Source: Wagnerdoeblera sp046292685
Lineage (GTDB): Bacteria; Pseudomonadota; Alphaproteobacteria; Rhodobacterales; Rhodobacteraceae
Length of the DNA: 8,142 nucleotides
Assembly (NCBI RefSeq): GCF_046292685.1
Contig: NZ_JBKBQM010000078.1
Location: 1 to 8,142 of the forward strand
Direction of reading: 5' to 3'
Within the stretch, counting starts at the first letter, position 1. Every line of letters begins with the position of its first letter. The position numbers were made by a program, and so were the translations under genes. The notes beneath the pieces were generated by a model. That model did not search any database. It was given only the letters and a program-made list of their open reading frames with translations, and was not told where the DNA came from. Positions 1 to 5,940 of the stretch are shown piece after piece.

Positions 1-80
1 CCCGCCGCCGGGCCGCGGGCCGCGGGGGGGGGGCGGGCGCCCCCCCCCCCGGGGGGGGCGCCCCCCCCCCCCCCCCCCCC
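1..80. other. G/C-only low-complexity contig edge, probable artefact
   Basis: The first 80 bases contain no A or T and are made largely of homopolymer runs: about 10 G at 24-33, 11 C at 40-50, 8 G at 51-58 and 20 C at 61-80. From position 81 the composition becomes normal for this genome. No reading frame or regulatory site can be supported here. Most likely this is poor base calling or assembly at a contig end. A genuine GC-rich hairpin region upstream of the permease operon is possible but less likely. Bases 81-115 look normal but hold no recognisable gene. Confidence 0.7.
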
Positions 81-115
81 TCCTGCCCCCTCGCGCTGTC
101 TCCGGTGGCCCCTCC

Positions 116-1138
116 ATGCTGACTTACGTGATCCGCCGGCTTCTCACGGCGATCCCCACGCTCATCTTCATCAGCCTCGTGCTGTTCCTGCTGCTCGAAG
201 CCGCGCCCGGCGACCCGCTGGCCGACATGCCGCTGACCATCCCGCCCGAAGTGCGCGAGAAGATCCGCCTCGCGATGGGCCTCGGCGAGCCCTGGTATGT
301 GCGCTACGTGCTGTGGCTGAACAACTTCTTCGTGACCGAGCCGCTGCACTGGATCGATGCCGCCTGGGGCACCGACTGGGCCGACGGGCGCCAGCGCATC
401 CTGTCCTACCAGACCCGTTCGCCCGTGTTCGACACCATCGGCGAACGCCTGCCGCAGACGCTCACCGTCGTGGGCACCGGCATGCTCATCGGCATCTCGC
501 TGGCCATCCCCATCGGGGTGATCTCGGCCTACAAGCAGTATTCCTGGTTCGACCAGCTCGGCACCTTCGTGTCGATGATCGGCTTTTCCGTGCCGACCTT
601 CGTGACCGGCGTGGTGCTGATCGTGATCTTTTCGGTCTGGATCCCGAACGACAGCCCGTTCTGGCTGCCCACCATCTACGACACCACGCTCAAGGTCACC
701 GACTGGGCCAGCTTCAAGGCGCAGGCGCGGCAGATGGTGCTGCCCTCGATGGTGCTGGCGCTGTTCTATGCCGCGCAGATCAGCCGCTACATGCGCTCGT
801 CCATGCTCGACAACCTCGGGCAGGACTACGTGCGCACCGCCCGCGCCAAGGGCATGGCGGAAAAGACCGTCGTGCTGGTGCATGTGCTGCGCAACTCGCT
901 GATTCCGGTGGTCACCGTCATCACGCTGCTGATCCCCGGCGTGTTCACCGGCGCCATCATCACCGAAACCATCTTCAAGGTGAACGGTGTGGGCCAGCAA
1001 CTGCTGTTGTCGCTGCAAGGCAACGATGCGCCGATGGTGCTGACCATCACCTTCATCTTCGCGGTGCTGATCGTGTCGTTCAACCTGATCGCCGACATCC
1101 TCTATGGCCTCCTTGACCCGAGGATCCGCTATGACTGA
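116..1138 (+). CDS. Dipeptide/oligopeptide-type ABC transporter permease (DppB/OppB-like)
   Basis: 340-residue inner-membrane permease, the first of two subunits forming the channel of a peptide/nickel/opine-family ABC importer. It would move a substrate handed over by a periplasmic binding protein, driven by two cytoplasmic ATPases. The N-terminus (MLTYVIRRLL) is the usual start of DppB-type proteins, which supports ATG 116 although no good Shine-Dalgarno is visible in the C-rich upstream bases. Hydrophobic segments lie near residues 9-29, 115-137, 148-175, 207-225, 266-288 and 307-333. A large periplasmic loop (about 31-110) follows the first segment. The ATPase-contact EAA loop is at about 237-265 (DYVRTARAKG, then a leucine/valine-rich stretch). 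The protein ends in DPRIR, as usual for the family. Its stop overlaps the start of the next permease by 8 bases, so the two are translationally coupled. The substrate cannot be told from the permease: peptides, glutathione and other small compounds are all used by close families. Confidence 0.93.
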   Translation: MLTYVIRRLLTAIPTLIFISLVLFLLLEAAPGDPLADMPLTIPPEVREKIRLAMGLGEPWYVRYVLWLNNFFVTEPLHWIDAAWGTDWADGRQRILSYQTRSPVFDTIGERLPQTLTVVGTGMLIGISLAIPIGVISAYKQYSWFDQLGTFVSMIGFSVPTFVTGVVLIVIFSVWIPNDSPFWLPTIYDTTLKVTDWASFKAQARQMVLPSMVLALFYAAQISRYMRSSMLDNLGQDYVRTARAKGMAEKTVVLVHVLRNSLIPVVTVITLLIPGVFTGAIITETIFKVNGVGQQLLLSLQGNDAPMVLTITFIFAVLIVSFNLIADILYGLLDPRIRYD

Positions 1139-2033
1139 CACCGCCATCGCCCGCCCGCCGCGCAACCAGTGGTGGGATGTCTGGGACCAGTTCAAGACCC
1201 ACAAGGGCGCGCTGTTCGGCAGCTTCGTGCTGCTGACGGTGCTGGGCCTCGTGATCCTCGGCCCCTGGCTGTGGTCGCTGGACCCCAAGTTCATCAACAT
1301 CCGCGCCCGCGATCAGGGCATGTCCTGGGCGCATCCGCTGGGCACCGACCAGCTCGGGCGCGACATGCTGGCGCGCATCATGGCCGGCGGCAAGACCACC
1401 CTTGCCGTCGGGCTGACCGCGATGTCGCTGTCGATCCTGATCGGGGCCACGGTCGGCATGCTTTCGGGCTTCTTCCGGCGGCTCGACGGCATCCTGATGC
1501 GCCTGACCGACCTGTTCCTGGCGCTGCCCTTGCTGCCCTTGCTGCTGCTGATGGTGCTGCTGTTCCGCGAACCGCTGGTGCTGACCTTCGGGCCCGAACT
1601 GGGCATCTTCCTGCTGATCGTCACCGCCATCGCGCTGACCAGCTGGATGAACACCGCCCGCGTCGTGCGCGGCGAGGTGCTGACGATAAAGGAACGCGAA
1701 TTCGTGCTGGCGGCGCGCTCCATCGGCACGCCGTCGCGCCGCATCCTGCTGCGCCACATCCTGCCTTCGGTGCTGTCGCCGATCATGGTGGCGGCGACGC
1801 TGGGCATTGCCAATGCGGTCATCACCGAATCGGCGCTGTCGTTCCTGGGCCTCGGCTTTCCGCCCGACTTCCCCACCTGGGGCCGGCTCTTGCAGGATGG
1901 CATGCCCTACATCAACCTCAGCCCCGAACGGGTGCTGTGGCCGGCGCTGATGCTGTCGGCGCTGGTGCTGTCGGTCAACTACATCGGCGACGGGCTGCGC
2001 GATGCGCTCGACCCGCGCATCCGCGGGCGCTGA
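1131..2033 (+). CDS. Dipeptide/oligopeptide-type ABC transporter permease (DppC/OppC-like)
   Basis: 300-residue second permease, partner of the upstream DppB-like protein. ATG 1131 is chosen over the longer frame beginning at 1104 because GAGGA at 1120-1124 is correctly spaced before it and the 8-base overlap with the upstream stop is typical. Family hallmarks: an N-terminal membrane segment at about 29-50, then HPLGTDQLGRD at 68-78 as in OppC/DppC. The core membrane segments lie at about 90-112, 128-145, 157-172, 215-235 and 269-285. The EAA loop is at about 190-218 (EFVLAARSIG, then RRILLRHILP). ESALSFLGLG follows at 233-242 and the tail is GDGLRDALDPRIRGR. A strong terminator lies 32 bases downstream, so this is the last gene of its operon. 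The ATPase genes must therefore lie upstream of the window or elsewhere. Identification of the family is secure; the substrate is unknown. Confidence 0.94.
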   Translation: MTDTAIARPPRNQWWDVWDQFKTHKGALFGSFVLLTVLGLVILGPWLWSLDPKFINIRARDQGMSWAHPLGTDQLGRDMLARIMAGGKTTLAVGLTAMSLSILIGATVGMLSGFFRRLDGILMRLTDLFLALPLLPLLLLMVLLFREPLVLTFGPELGIFLLIVTAIALTSWMNTARVVRGEVLTIKEREFVLAARSIGTPSRRILLRHILPSVLSPIMVAATLGIANAVITESALSFLGLGFPPDFPTWGRLLQDGMPYINLSPERVLWPALMLSALVLSVNYIGDGLRDALDPRIRGR

Positions 2034-2064
2034 CGCGGAAAAAAGAACACGCGGCATCTCCCGG

Positions 2065-2097
2065 GGCCCGGTGCGCAGACAACGCACCGGGCCTTTT
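2065..2097 (+). terminator. Rho-independent terminator of the permease operon
   Basis: A perfect 11-bp stem, GGCCCGGTGCG (2065-2075) against CGCACCGGGCC (2083-2093), with a 7-base loop and TTTT at 2094-2097. It sits 32 bases after the DppC-like stop codon. It separates the peptide-transporter operon from the YeeE-family gene. Confidence 0.9.
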
Positions 2098-2133
2098 GCG
2101 CGCGCGCGGCCGATGTCGCGCGCCCGCGGCCGG

Positions 2134-2224
2134 GGAACGGGAAATCGTTCCATTCCAACCGCCTGTTCTGCCGGCCCCATGGCTTGAACGCCAGCATACC
2201 CTGCGGCATCTGGAACATCGTTCC
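2134..2224 (+). promoter_or_regulatory. Two similar GTTCC dyads upstream of the YeeE-family gene
   Basis: Two short inverted repeats lie between the terminator and the YeeE-family start. The first is GGAACG (2134-2139), 6-base spacer, CGTTCC (2146-2151). The second is GGAAC (2212-2216), ATC, GTTCC (2220-2224). Both contain the same 8-mer ATCGTTCC (2144-2151 and 2217-2224), so they are also near-direct repeats about 73 bases apart. This arrangement suits a dimeric repressor or activator binding two sites around the promoter. No regulator gene lies beside it, and no clear -35/-10 pair could be assigned. The regulatory role is inference; the repeats are seen directly. Confidence 0.4.
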
Positions 2225-2246
2225 CATCTGCCGCCGGAGGAGCCCC

Positions 2247-3302
2247 ATGCTCGAAACGCTCGGCCTCGACATTGCGCCGCGCACCGCCAGCCTCTGGGCC
2301 GGGGTGCTGATCGGCCTTGCCTTCGGCGCGCTGGCCGAAGGCAGCCGCTTCTGCCTGCGCCGCGCGGTGGCCGGGCCTGTGGCCGAACGGCGCGCCGCCG
2401 CCGGGGTCTGGCTGGCGGCCCTGGCCGTGGCCATCGCCGGCACGCAGGCGCTGGCGGCCCTGGGCCGGATCGACCTTTCCGGGCACCGCTTCCTTGCGGC
2501 CGAGGTTCCGGTGGTGGCGATTCTGGCAGGCGGGCTGATGTTCGGGGCCGGCATGGTGCTGGCGCGAGGCTGCGCGGCCCGGCTGACGGTGCTGGCCGCC
2601 ACCGGCAACCTGCGCGCCGGGTTCGTCGTGCTGCTGCTGGCGGTGGCCGCCCATGCGACGATGAAGGGCGTGCTGGCCCCCCTGCCCGCCACGCTGGGCG
2701 CCTATACCCTGCCCCTGCCGCATCTGGCCGGTTGGCCCGCCCTGGCGCCGCTGGCGTCGCTGGTGCCGGGGGCGCTCGCGCTGGCCTTGCGCCCGGGTCT
2801 TGTCGGCCTCGTGCAAGGCGCCGGCATCGGCGCGCTGGTGCCGCTGGCCTGGGCCGCCACCGGCTGGTGGCTGGCCGACGATTTCGACCCCATCGCACTG
2901 GAAACGCTCAGCTTCACCGCGCCGGCGGCCGATACGCTGTTCTGGACGCTGGCGGCCACCGCGCTGGCGCCCGGCTTCGGCATCGGGCTGGTGCTGGGCA
3001 CGGTGCTGGGGGCCGCGCTTTCGGCGCGGTCCGGCGGGCGGGCGGCCTGGGTGTCGTTCACCTCGCCGCGCGAAACCGGGCGCTATGCCGCCGGGGCGGT
3101 GCTGATGGGCACGGGCGGCGTGCTGGCGGGCGGTTGCACCGTGGGCGCGGGGCTCGGCGGGGTTTCGACCCTGTCCACCGCCGCGGTGCTGGCGCTGGCC
3201 GCCATCGTCGCCGGCGCCCGGCTGGCCGAGCGCGCGCTCAGTGCATCGCCCGCCGGATCCGGCGCACCATCAGCCAGACCAGCGCCACAACCGGCAGAGT
3301 GA
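2247..3302 (+). CDS. YeeE/YedE-family (DUF395) membrane protein, probable thiosulfate/sulfur-compound transporter
   Basis: 351-residue, very hydrophobic polytopic inner-membrane protein. The family includes bacterial thiosulfate importers (YeeE/TsuA), in which a few cysteines along a central path relay the ion. This protein has exactly three cysteines, each in a family-like glycine-rich context: C36 (EGSRFCLRRA), C109 (LARGCAARL, with GN at 120-121) and C297 (LAGGCTVGAGLGG). Hydrophobic helices cover roughly 15-40, 52-72, 86-108, 123-140, 165-200, 235-258 and 282-325. ATG 2247 is chosen because GGAGGAG at 2236-2242 precedes it by 4 bases. An in-frame TTG at 2184 would lengthen the protein by 21 residues that do not look like family sequence, and it would run through the second dyad. 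The last 21 residues (331-351, rich in A, P and S) are encoded opposite the 3' end of the convergent DUF3422 gene and look like a dispensable tail. No TusA/YeeD-type sulfur carrier gene is adjacent. Transport direction and exact substrate are inferred from the family. Confidence 0.85.
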   Translation: MLETLGLDIAPRTASLWAGVLIGLAFGALAEGSRFCLRRAVAGPVAERRAAAGVWLAALAVAIAGTQALAALGRIDLSGHRFLAAEVPVVAILAGGLMFGAGMVLARGCAARLTVLAATGNLRAGFVVLLLAVAAHATMKGVLAPLPATLGAYTLPLPHLAGWPALAPLASLVPGALALALRPGLVGLVQGAGIGALVPLAWAATGWWLADDFDPIALETLSFTAPAADTLFWTLAATALAPGFGIGLVLGTVLGAALSARSGGRAAWVSFTSPRETGRYAAGAVLMGTGGVLAGGCTVGAGLGGVSTLSTAAVLALAAIVAGARLAERALSASPAGSGAPSARPAPQPAE

Positions 3303-4521
3303 TCGCTGCCGTCAGCGCGCCTTTCGACCAGCCCATCGCCTCGGCCAGCGGATAGCTCAGATACCCCGCCAGGCTCACGGCGTAATAGCTGATCGCCACC
3401 ACCGACAGCCCTTCGACGGTGGCCTGCAGCCGCAGTTGCAGGTCGGCGCGCTTGTCCATGCTTTCCAGCAGCTTCTGGTTCTGCGCGCTGCGCTCCACAT
3501 CCACCCGGGTGCGCAGCAGCTCGGCGGCGCGGGCGGCGCGTTCCAGCATCTGCCGCAGCCGGTTTTCCGCCGATTTCACCGTGCGCATCGCCGGGTCATA
3601 GCGGCGGCGCATGAACTCGGCAAAGGTCTGGCGGCCCAGGAACCGCTCCTCGCGCAGCACCTCGATGCGGTCGTTGACGATGGCCTCGTAGGCCGCCGTC
3701 GCCCCGGCGCGGAACGAAAACCGCGCCGCCAGCGTTTCCAGCTCGGCCGCGATGCGCAAGAGCTTGTGCAGCGTTTCCTCGGCCGGCGTGGCGCCATCGT
3801 CCATCGCTGCCACCAGGTCGCCCAGGGCGCCCTCCAGCTTGTTCAGCCGCCCGCCCAGATCGCGCGCGCGCCCCAGGCCCAGCATCGACATCGCGCGATA
3901 CATCTCGATCTCGCACAGCCGCTGCACGATCCGCCCCACCCGGCGCGGGCTGGTGCCGGGCTCCACGAACACGGCAAAGCGCATGTGCCCGGCCGGGTCG
4001 ATGCGGAAATCCGCCGCCACGATCGCCGCGCCTTCCAGCACCCGCGCGCAGGCCAGCGATTCGGCCACGAACCATTCTTCCAGCCGCGCGGCGATGGTGG
4101 CCGGGTCCGGAGGCATCAGCTCCACCCGCACCAGCACGGCGCACAGCCGCTTGCCCGGCGCCCGCGCCTGCCAGTCGGGCGGAAAGATCAGCGCCTCGGC
4201 CGGGTCGAAGGGCCGCGCCGTCAGCCCCGGGGTAAAGGCCGAATAGGTCACGAATTCGGTATGGCTTTCCCACTTCAGGCTATAGCGCCCCAGCGCGCCG
4301 GAATAATGCGTGGCCCCCGGCTGCGGCTCGGGCGCGCCGTGGCGGTGCACCAGCTCGGCCAGATGCGCCATGTCGCGCGCGCGGTCGCGGCTGGCGGCCT
4401 CGACCGGCTCCTTGAAGGCAAGGAACACCGCATGGCACGGCGCATCCATGCTGGGAAAGGGTCGGGCGTGCAGTTCGTTCACCAGCGCATAGCGCTGCGG
4501 ATGGTCGTCGGTCGGCGGCAT
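3238..4521 (-). CDS. DUF3422-family membrane-anchored protein, function unknown
   Basis: 427-residue protein recognised as DUF3422 from its N-terminal block (YALVNELHARPFPSMDAP, residues 11-28), the YRAMSMLGLGRAR stretch at 208-220 and the block QLRLQATVEGLSVVAISYY at 362-380. Order of parts: a soluble, probably cytoplasmic, N-terminal region (about 1-230); a long charged helical region with coiled-coil character (about 245-365, including RTRVDVERSAQNQKLLESM); then two membrane helices at about 370-392 and 401-419; and a basic tail (RRIRRAMH). The long-helix-then-two-TM layout recalls CorA-like channels, but that is only an architectural resemblance. ATG at 4519-4521 is chosen because AGGA (plus-strand 4529-4532) precedes it and the conserved block begins right after; the frame stays open upstream to 5055 without recognisable sequence. 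It is a single-gene unit, convergent with the YeeE-family gene (65-base overlap) and divergent from the urease genes. Its biochemical role is not known to me. Confidence 0.88.
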   Translation of the reverse strand: MPPTDDHPQRYALVNELHARPFPSMDAPCHAVFLAFKEPVEAASRDRARDMAHLAELVHRHGAPEPQPGATHYSGALGRYSLKWESHTEFVTYSAFTPGLTARPFDPAEALIFPPDWQARAPGKRLCAVLVRVELMPPDPATIAARLEEWFVAESLACARVLEGAAIVAADFRIDPAGHMRFAVFVEPGTSPRRVGRIVQRLCEIEMYRAMSMLGLGRARDLGGRLNKLEGALGDLVAAMDDGATPAEETLHKLLRIAAELETLAARFSFRAGATAAYEAIVNDRIEVLREERFLGRQTFAEFMRRRYDPAMRTVKSAENRLRQMLERAARAAELLRTRVDVERSAQNQKLLESMDKRADLQLRLQATVEGLSVVAISYYAVSLAGYLSYPLAEAMGWSKGALTAAITLPVVALVWLMVRRIRRAMH

Positions 4522-4535
4522 GGCATGGTCCTGTG

Positions 4536-4576
4536 GCTGGCGCCGATTGTTCGGCCTTTGCCCGGCCGGCGCCAGC
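4536..4576 (-). promoter_or_regulatory. Large dyad (potential mRNA hairpin) at the DUF3422 translation start
   Basis: A perfect 10-bp inverted repeat, GCTGGCGCCG (4536-4545) and CGGCGCCAGC (4567-4576), with a 21-base loop. With one bulged base at 4535 it can extend by three more pairs (4532-4534 with 4577-4579). On the DUF3422 transcript it would lie immediately upstream of the AGGA ribosome binding site, and the extended form would reach the edge of that site. It could act as an RNA hairpin affecting translation or stability, or as a DNA operator. Function is inference. Confidence 0.5.
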
Positions 4577-4585
4577 ACAAAGGCG

Positions 4586-4601
4586 GCATGCCAAGGCATG
4601 C
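4586..4601. repeat. 16-base perfect palindrome, candidate operator
   Basis: GCATGCC (4586-4592) and GGCATGC (4595-4601) are separated by AA, giving a compact dyad of the size bound by a dimeric transcription factor. The heptamer GCACAAA occurs on both sides, at 4575-4581 and 4614-4620. It could serve the urease promoter, the DUF3422 promoter or both. No transcription start is known. Confidence 0.4.
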
Positions 4602-4816
4602 GGCGGCGCTGTTGCACAAAAGCCCCGGCCCACATGGCCCTGCCCGAAAAACCGGCACGTTTCGGCGCCAGGCTTCGGTCTCCGCCTAACTCCACGCCGT
4701 TTCGCCCATTTTTCCGGCACTTCCACTGGCCAGGCGCCACTTGCCGCCGGCCCCCCGCCACCCGGGCGTTGAGCGTGCGGCCCCGCCCGTGCTCACTATC
4801 CCCCGGGAGACCCGCC

Positions 4817-5623
4817 ATGACCCTGAACGCCGCCCTTGCCCCGCCCGCCCCCCGGCACCAGCGCAGCCGGGGCGAGGTCGTGGCCACCTTTGCCGCCGGC
4901 CGCCTGCACCGGCTGCGCCAGGCGGGGTCGGCCAAGGCCATCGTGCTGCCGGGGCCGGAACTCGTGCTGCTCAACACCTCGGGCGGGCTGACGGGGGGCG
5001 ACCGGCTCGGCCTCGATCTCGATCTCGGCCCGGGCTGCCGGCTGACCGCCACCACCCAGACGGCCGAGCGGCTCTACCGCGCCGCCGAAGGCCGGGCGAC
5101 CATCCGCATCGCCGCCCGCCTTGCCGCCGGTGCCCGGCTCGACTGGCTGCCGCAGGAAACCATCCTGTTCGACGGTGCCGCCGCCGACCGGCAGACCACC
5201 ATCGACCTTGCCCCCGACGCCGCCTGCCTGATGTGCGAAACGCTGGTGCTGGGGCGCGCCGCGATGGGCGAGACGCTGACCCGCGCCGACCTCGGCGACA
5301 CCCGCCGCGTGCTGCGCGCCGGCCGCCCGGTGCATCTCGATCCCTTCCGGCTCGATCCCGCCCGGCTCGCGCCCGCGGCCGCGGGGCTGGCCGGCGCCCG
5401 CGCGCTCTGCACCCTGGTCCTGGTGGCGCAAGGCGCCGACGATGCCACCGGCCCCGCCCGCGCCGCCCTGACCGAACCCGGCGTCACCGCCGCCGCCTCG
5501 GGCTGGGACGGGCGCCTTGTGGTGCGCCTGATGGCGCCCGATGCCTGGCCGCTGCGCCGGCAACTGGTGCGCCTGCTGGCGGCGCTGCGTTCCACCCCGC
5601 TTCCCCGTGTCTGGCAAGGCTGA
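4817..5623 (+). CDS. ureD: Urease accessory protein UreD
   Basis: 268-residue cytoplasmic protein, close to the usual UreD length. UreD (UreH in some species) binds apo-urease and recruits UreF and UreG for delivery of nickel to the active site. Diagnostic blocks: LLNTSGGLTGGDRL at 51-64, TTQTAERLYRA at 79-89, LPQETILFDGA at 111-121, CETLVLGRAAMGE at 140-152 and the C-terminal LPRVWQG. ATG 4817 is chosen because GGGAGA (4805-4810) precedes it by 6 bases; the frame is open further upstream, but that sequence shows no UreD similarity. It is the first gene of the operon: ureA starts 5 bases after its stop. Its partners UreF and UreG are not encoded in the window, so they must lie beyond it if the system is functional. 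Confidence 0.95.
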   Translation: MTLNAALAPPAPRHQRSRGEVVATFAAGRLHRLRQAGSAKAIVLPGPELVLLNTSGGLTGGDRLGLDLDLGPGCRLTATTQTAERLYRAAEGRATIRIAARLAAGARLDWLPQETILFDGAAADRQTTIDLAPDAACLMCETLVLGRAAMGETLTRADLGDTRRVLRAGRPVHLDPFRLDPARLAPAAAGLAGARALCTLVLVAQGADDATGPARAALTEPGVTAAASGWDGRLVVRLMAPDAWPLRRQLVRLLAALRSTPLPRVWQG

Positions 5624-5628
5624 CCCCG

Positions 5629-5931
5629 ATGAACCTCACCCCGCGCGAAAAGGACAAACTGCTCGTCTCTCTGGCCGCGATGGTGGCGCGGGGTCGCCTG
5701 GCCCGCGGCGTCAGGCTCAACCACCCCGAGGCCGTGGCCCTCATCACCGATTTCGTCGTCGAAGGCGCGCGCGACGGCCGCTCGGTGGCCGACCTGATGG
5801 AGGCCGGCGCCCATGTCATCACCCGCGACCAGTGCATGGAAGGCATCCCCGAGATGATCCATTCCGTGCAGGTCGAGGCGACCTTTCCCGACGGCACCAA
5901 GCTCGTCACCGTCCACCACCCCATCAGGTAA
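5629..5931 (+). CDS. ureA: Urease gamma subunit UreA
   Basis: 100-residue structural subunit of the three-subunit bacterial urease (UreA gamma, UreB beta, UreC alpha), which hydrolyses urea to ammonia and carbamate. The length is exactly that expected. Typical sequence: MNLTPREKDKLLVSLAAMVA at the start, RGVRLNHPEAVALITDF at 26-42, EGARDGRSVADLM at 45-57, and ITRDQCMEGIPEMIHSVQVE (64-83) before the tail FPDGTKLVTVHHPI. AAGG at 5616-5619 is a suitable ribosome binding site inside the end of ureD. The following ureJ start is 9 bases after the stop. UreA contributes no catalytic residues; it forms the scaffold with UreB and UreC. All key family features are intact, so there is no sign of decay. 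Confidence 0.97.
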   Translation: MNLTPREKDKLLVSLAAMVARGRLARGVRLNHPEAVALITDFVVEGARDGRSVADLMEAGAHVITRDQCMEGIPEMIHSVQVEATFPDGTKLVTVHHPIR

Positions 5932-5940
5932 GAGGCCAAG

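Larger units (their letters stand above)
4522..4816. promoter_or_regulatory. Divergent intergenic control region between DUF3422 gene and ureD
   Basis: 295 bases with no supportable gene. It must hold the promoters for the minus-strand DUF3422 gene and the plus-strand urease operon. It has more A/T runs (around 4617-4621, 4646-4651 and 4709-4713) than the flanking coding sequence. Directly visible elements are a large dyad at 4536-4576, a 16-base palindrome at 4586-4601, the heptamer GCACAAA at 4575-4581 and again at 4614-4620, and a weak dyad CCGAAA (4644-4649)/TTTCGG (4660-4665). I searched by eye for a sigma-54 GG-N10-GC element, since urease operons are often nitrogen-controlled, and did not find a correctly spaced one. 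No convincing sigma-70 -35/-10 pair was assigned either. Confidence 0.55.

Noticed and set aside
2184..2246. Upstream TTG start for the YeeE-family protein
   Set aside because: GGAGGAG before ATG 2247 is far better, and the added 21 residues are not membrane-protein-like and contain the second dyad.
1080..2816. A 578-codon antisense open frame opposite the permease and YeeE-family genes
   Set aside because: The translation is dominated by G, R, Q, H and A, spans two genes and a terminator, and lies opposite clearly conserved proteins. It is a GC-driven shadow frame.
1169..3355. A 728-codon plus-strand frame crossing DppC-like and YeeE-family genes
   Set aside because: It is out of frame with two well-recognised families, is composed of A/R/H/P/G, and passes through the terminator.
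4536..4740. Repeated GGCGCCA/TGGCGCC heptamers in the ureD upstream region as a specific operator array
   Set aside because: The same heptamer occurs inside coding sequence in this GC-rich window, so the repeats outside the perfect dyad are not distinctive.
4640..4745. Sigma-54 (-24/-12) promoter before ureD
   Set aside because: GGCAC-like and TTGC-like elements occur, but GG and GC are spaced by 8, 9, 11 or 13 bases, not the required 10.
4522..5055. N-terminal extension of the DUF3422 protein by up to 178 residues
   Set aside because: The extension is antisense to ureD and the divergent promoter region and lacks conserved sequence. The family's N-terminal block begins just after the ATG at 4521, which has its own ribosome binding site.
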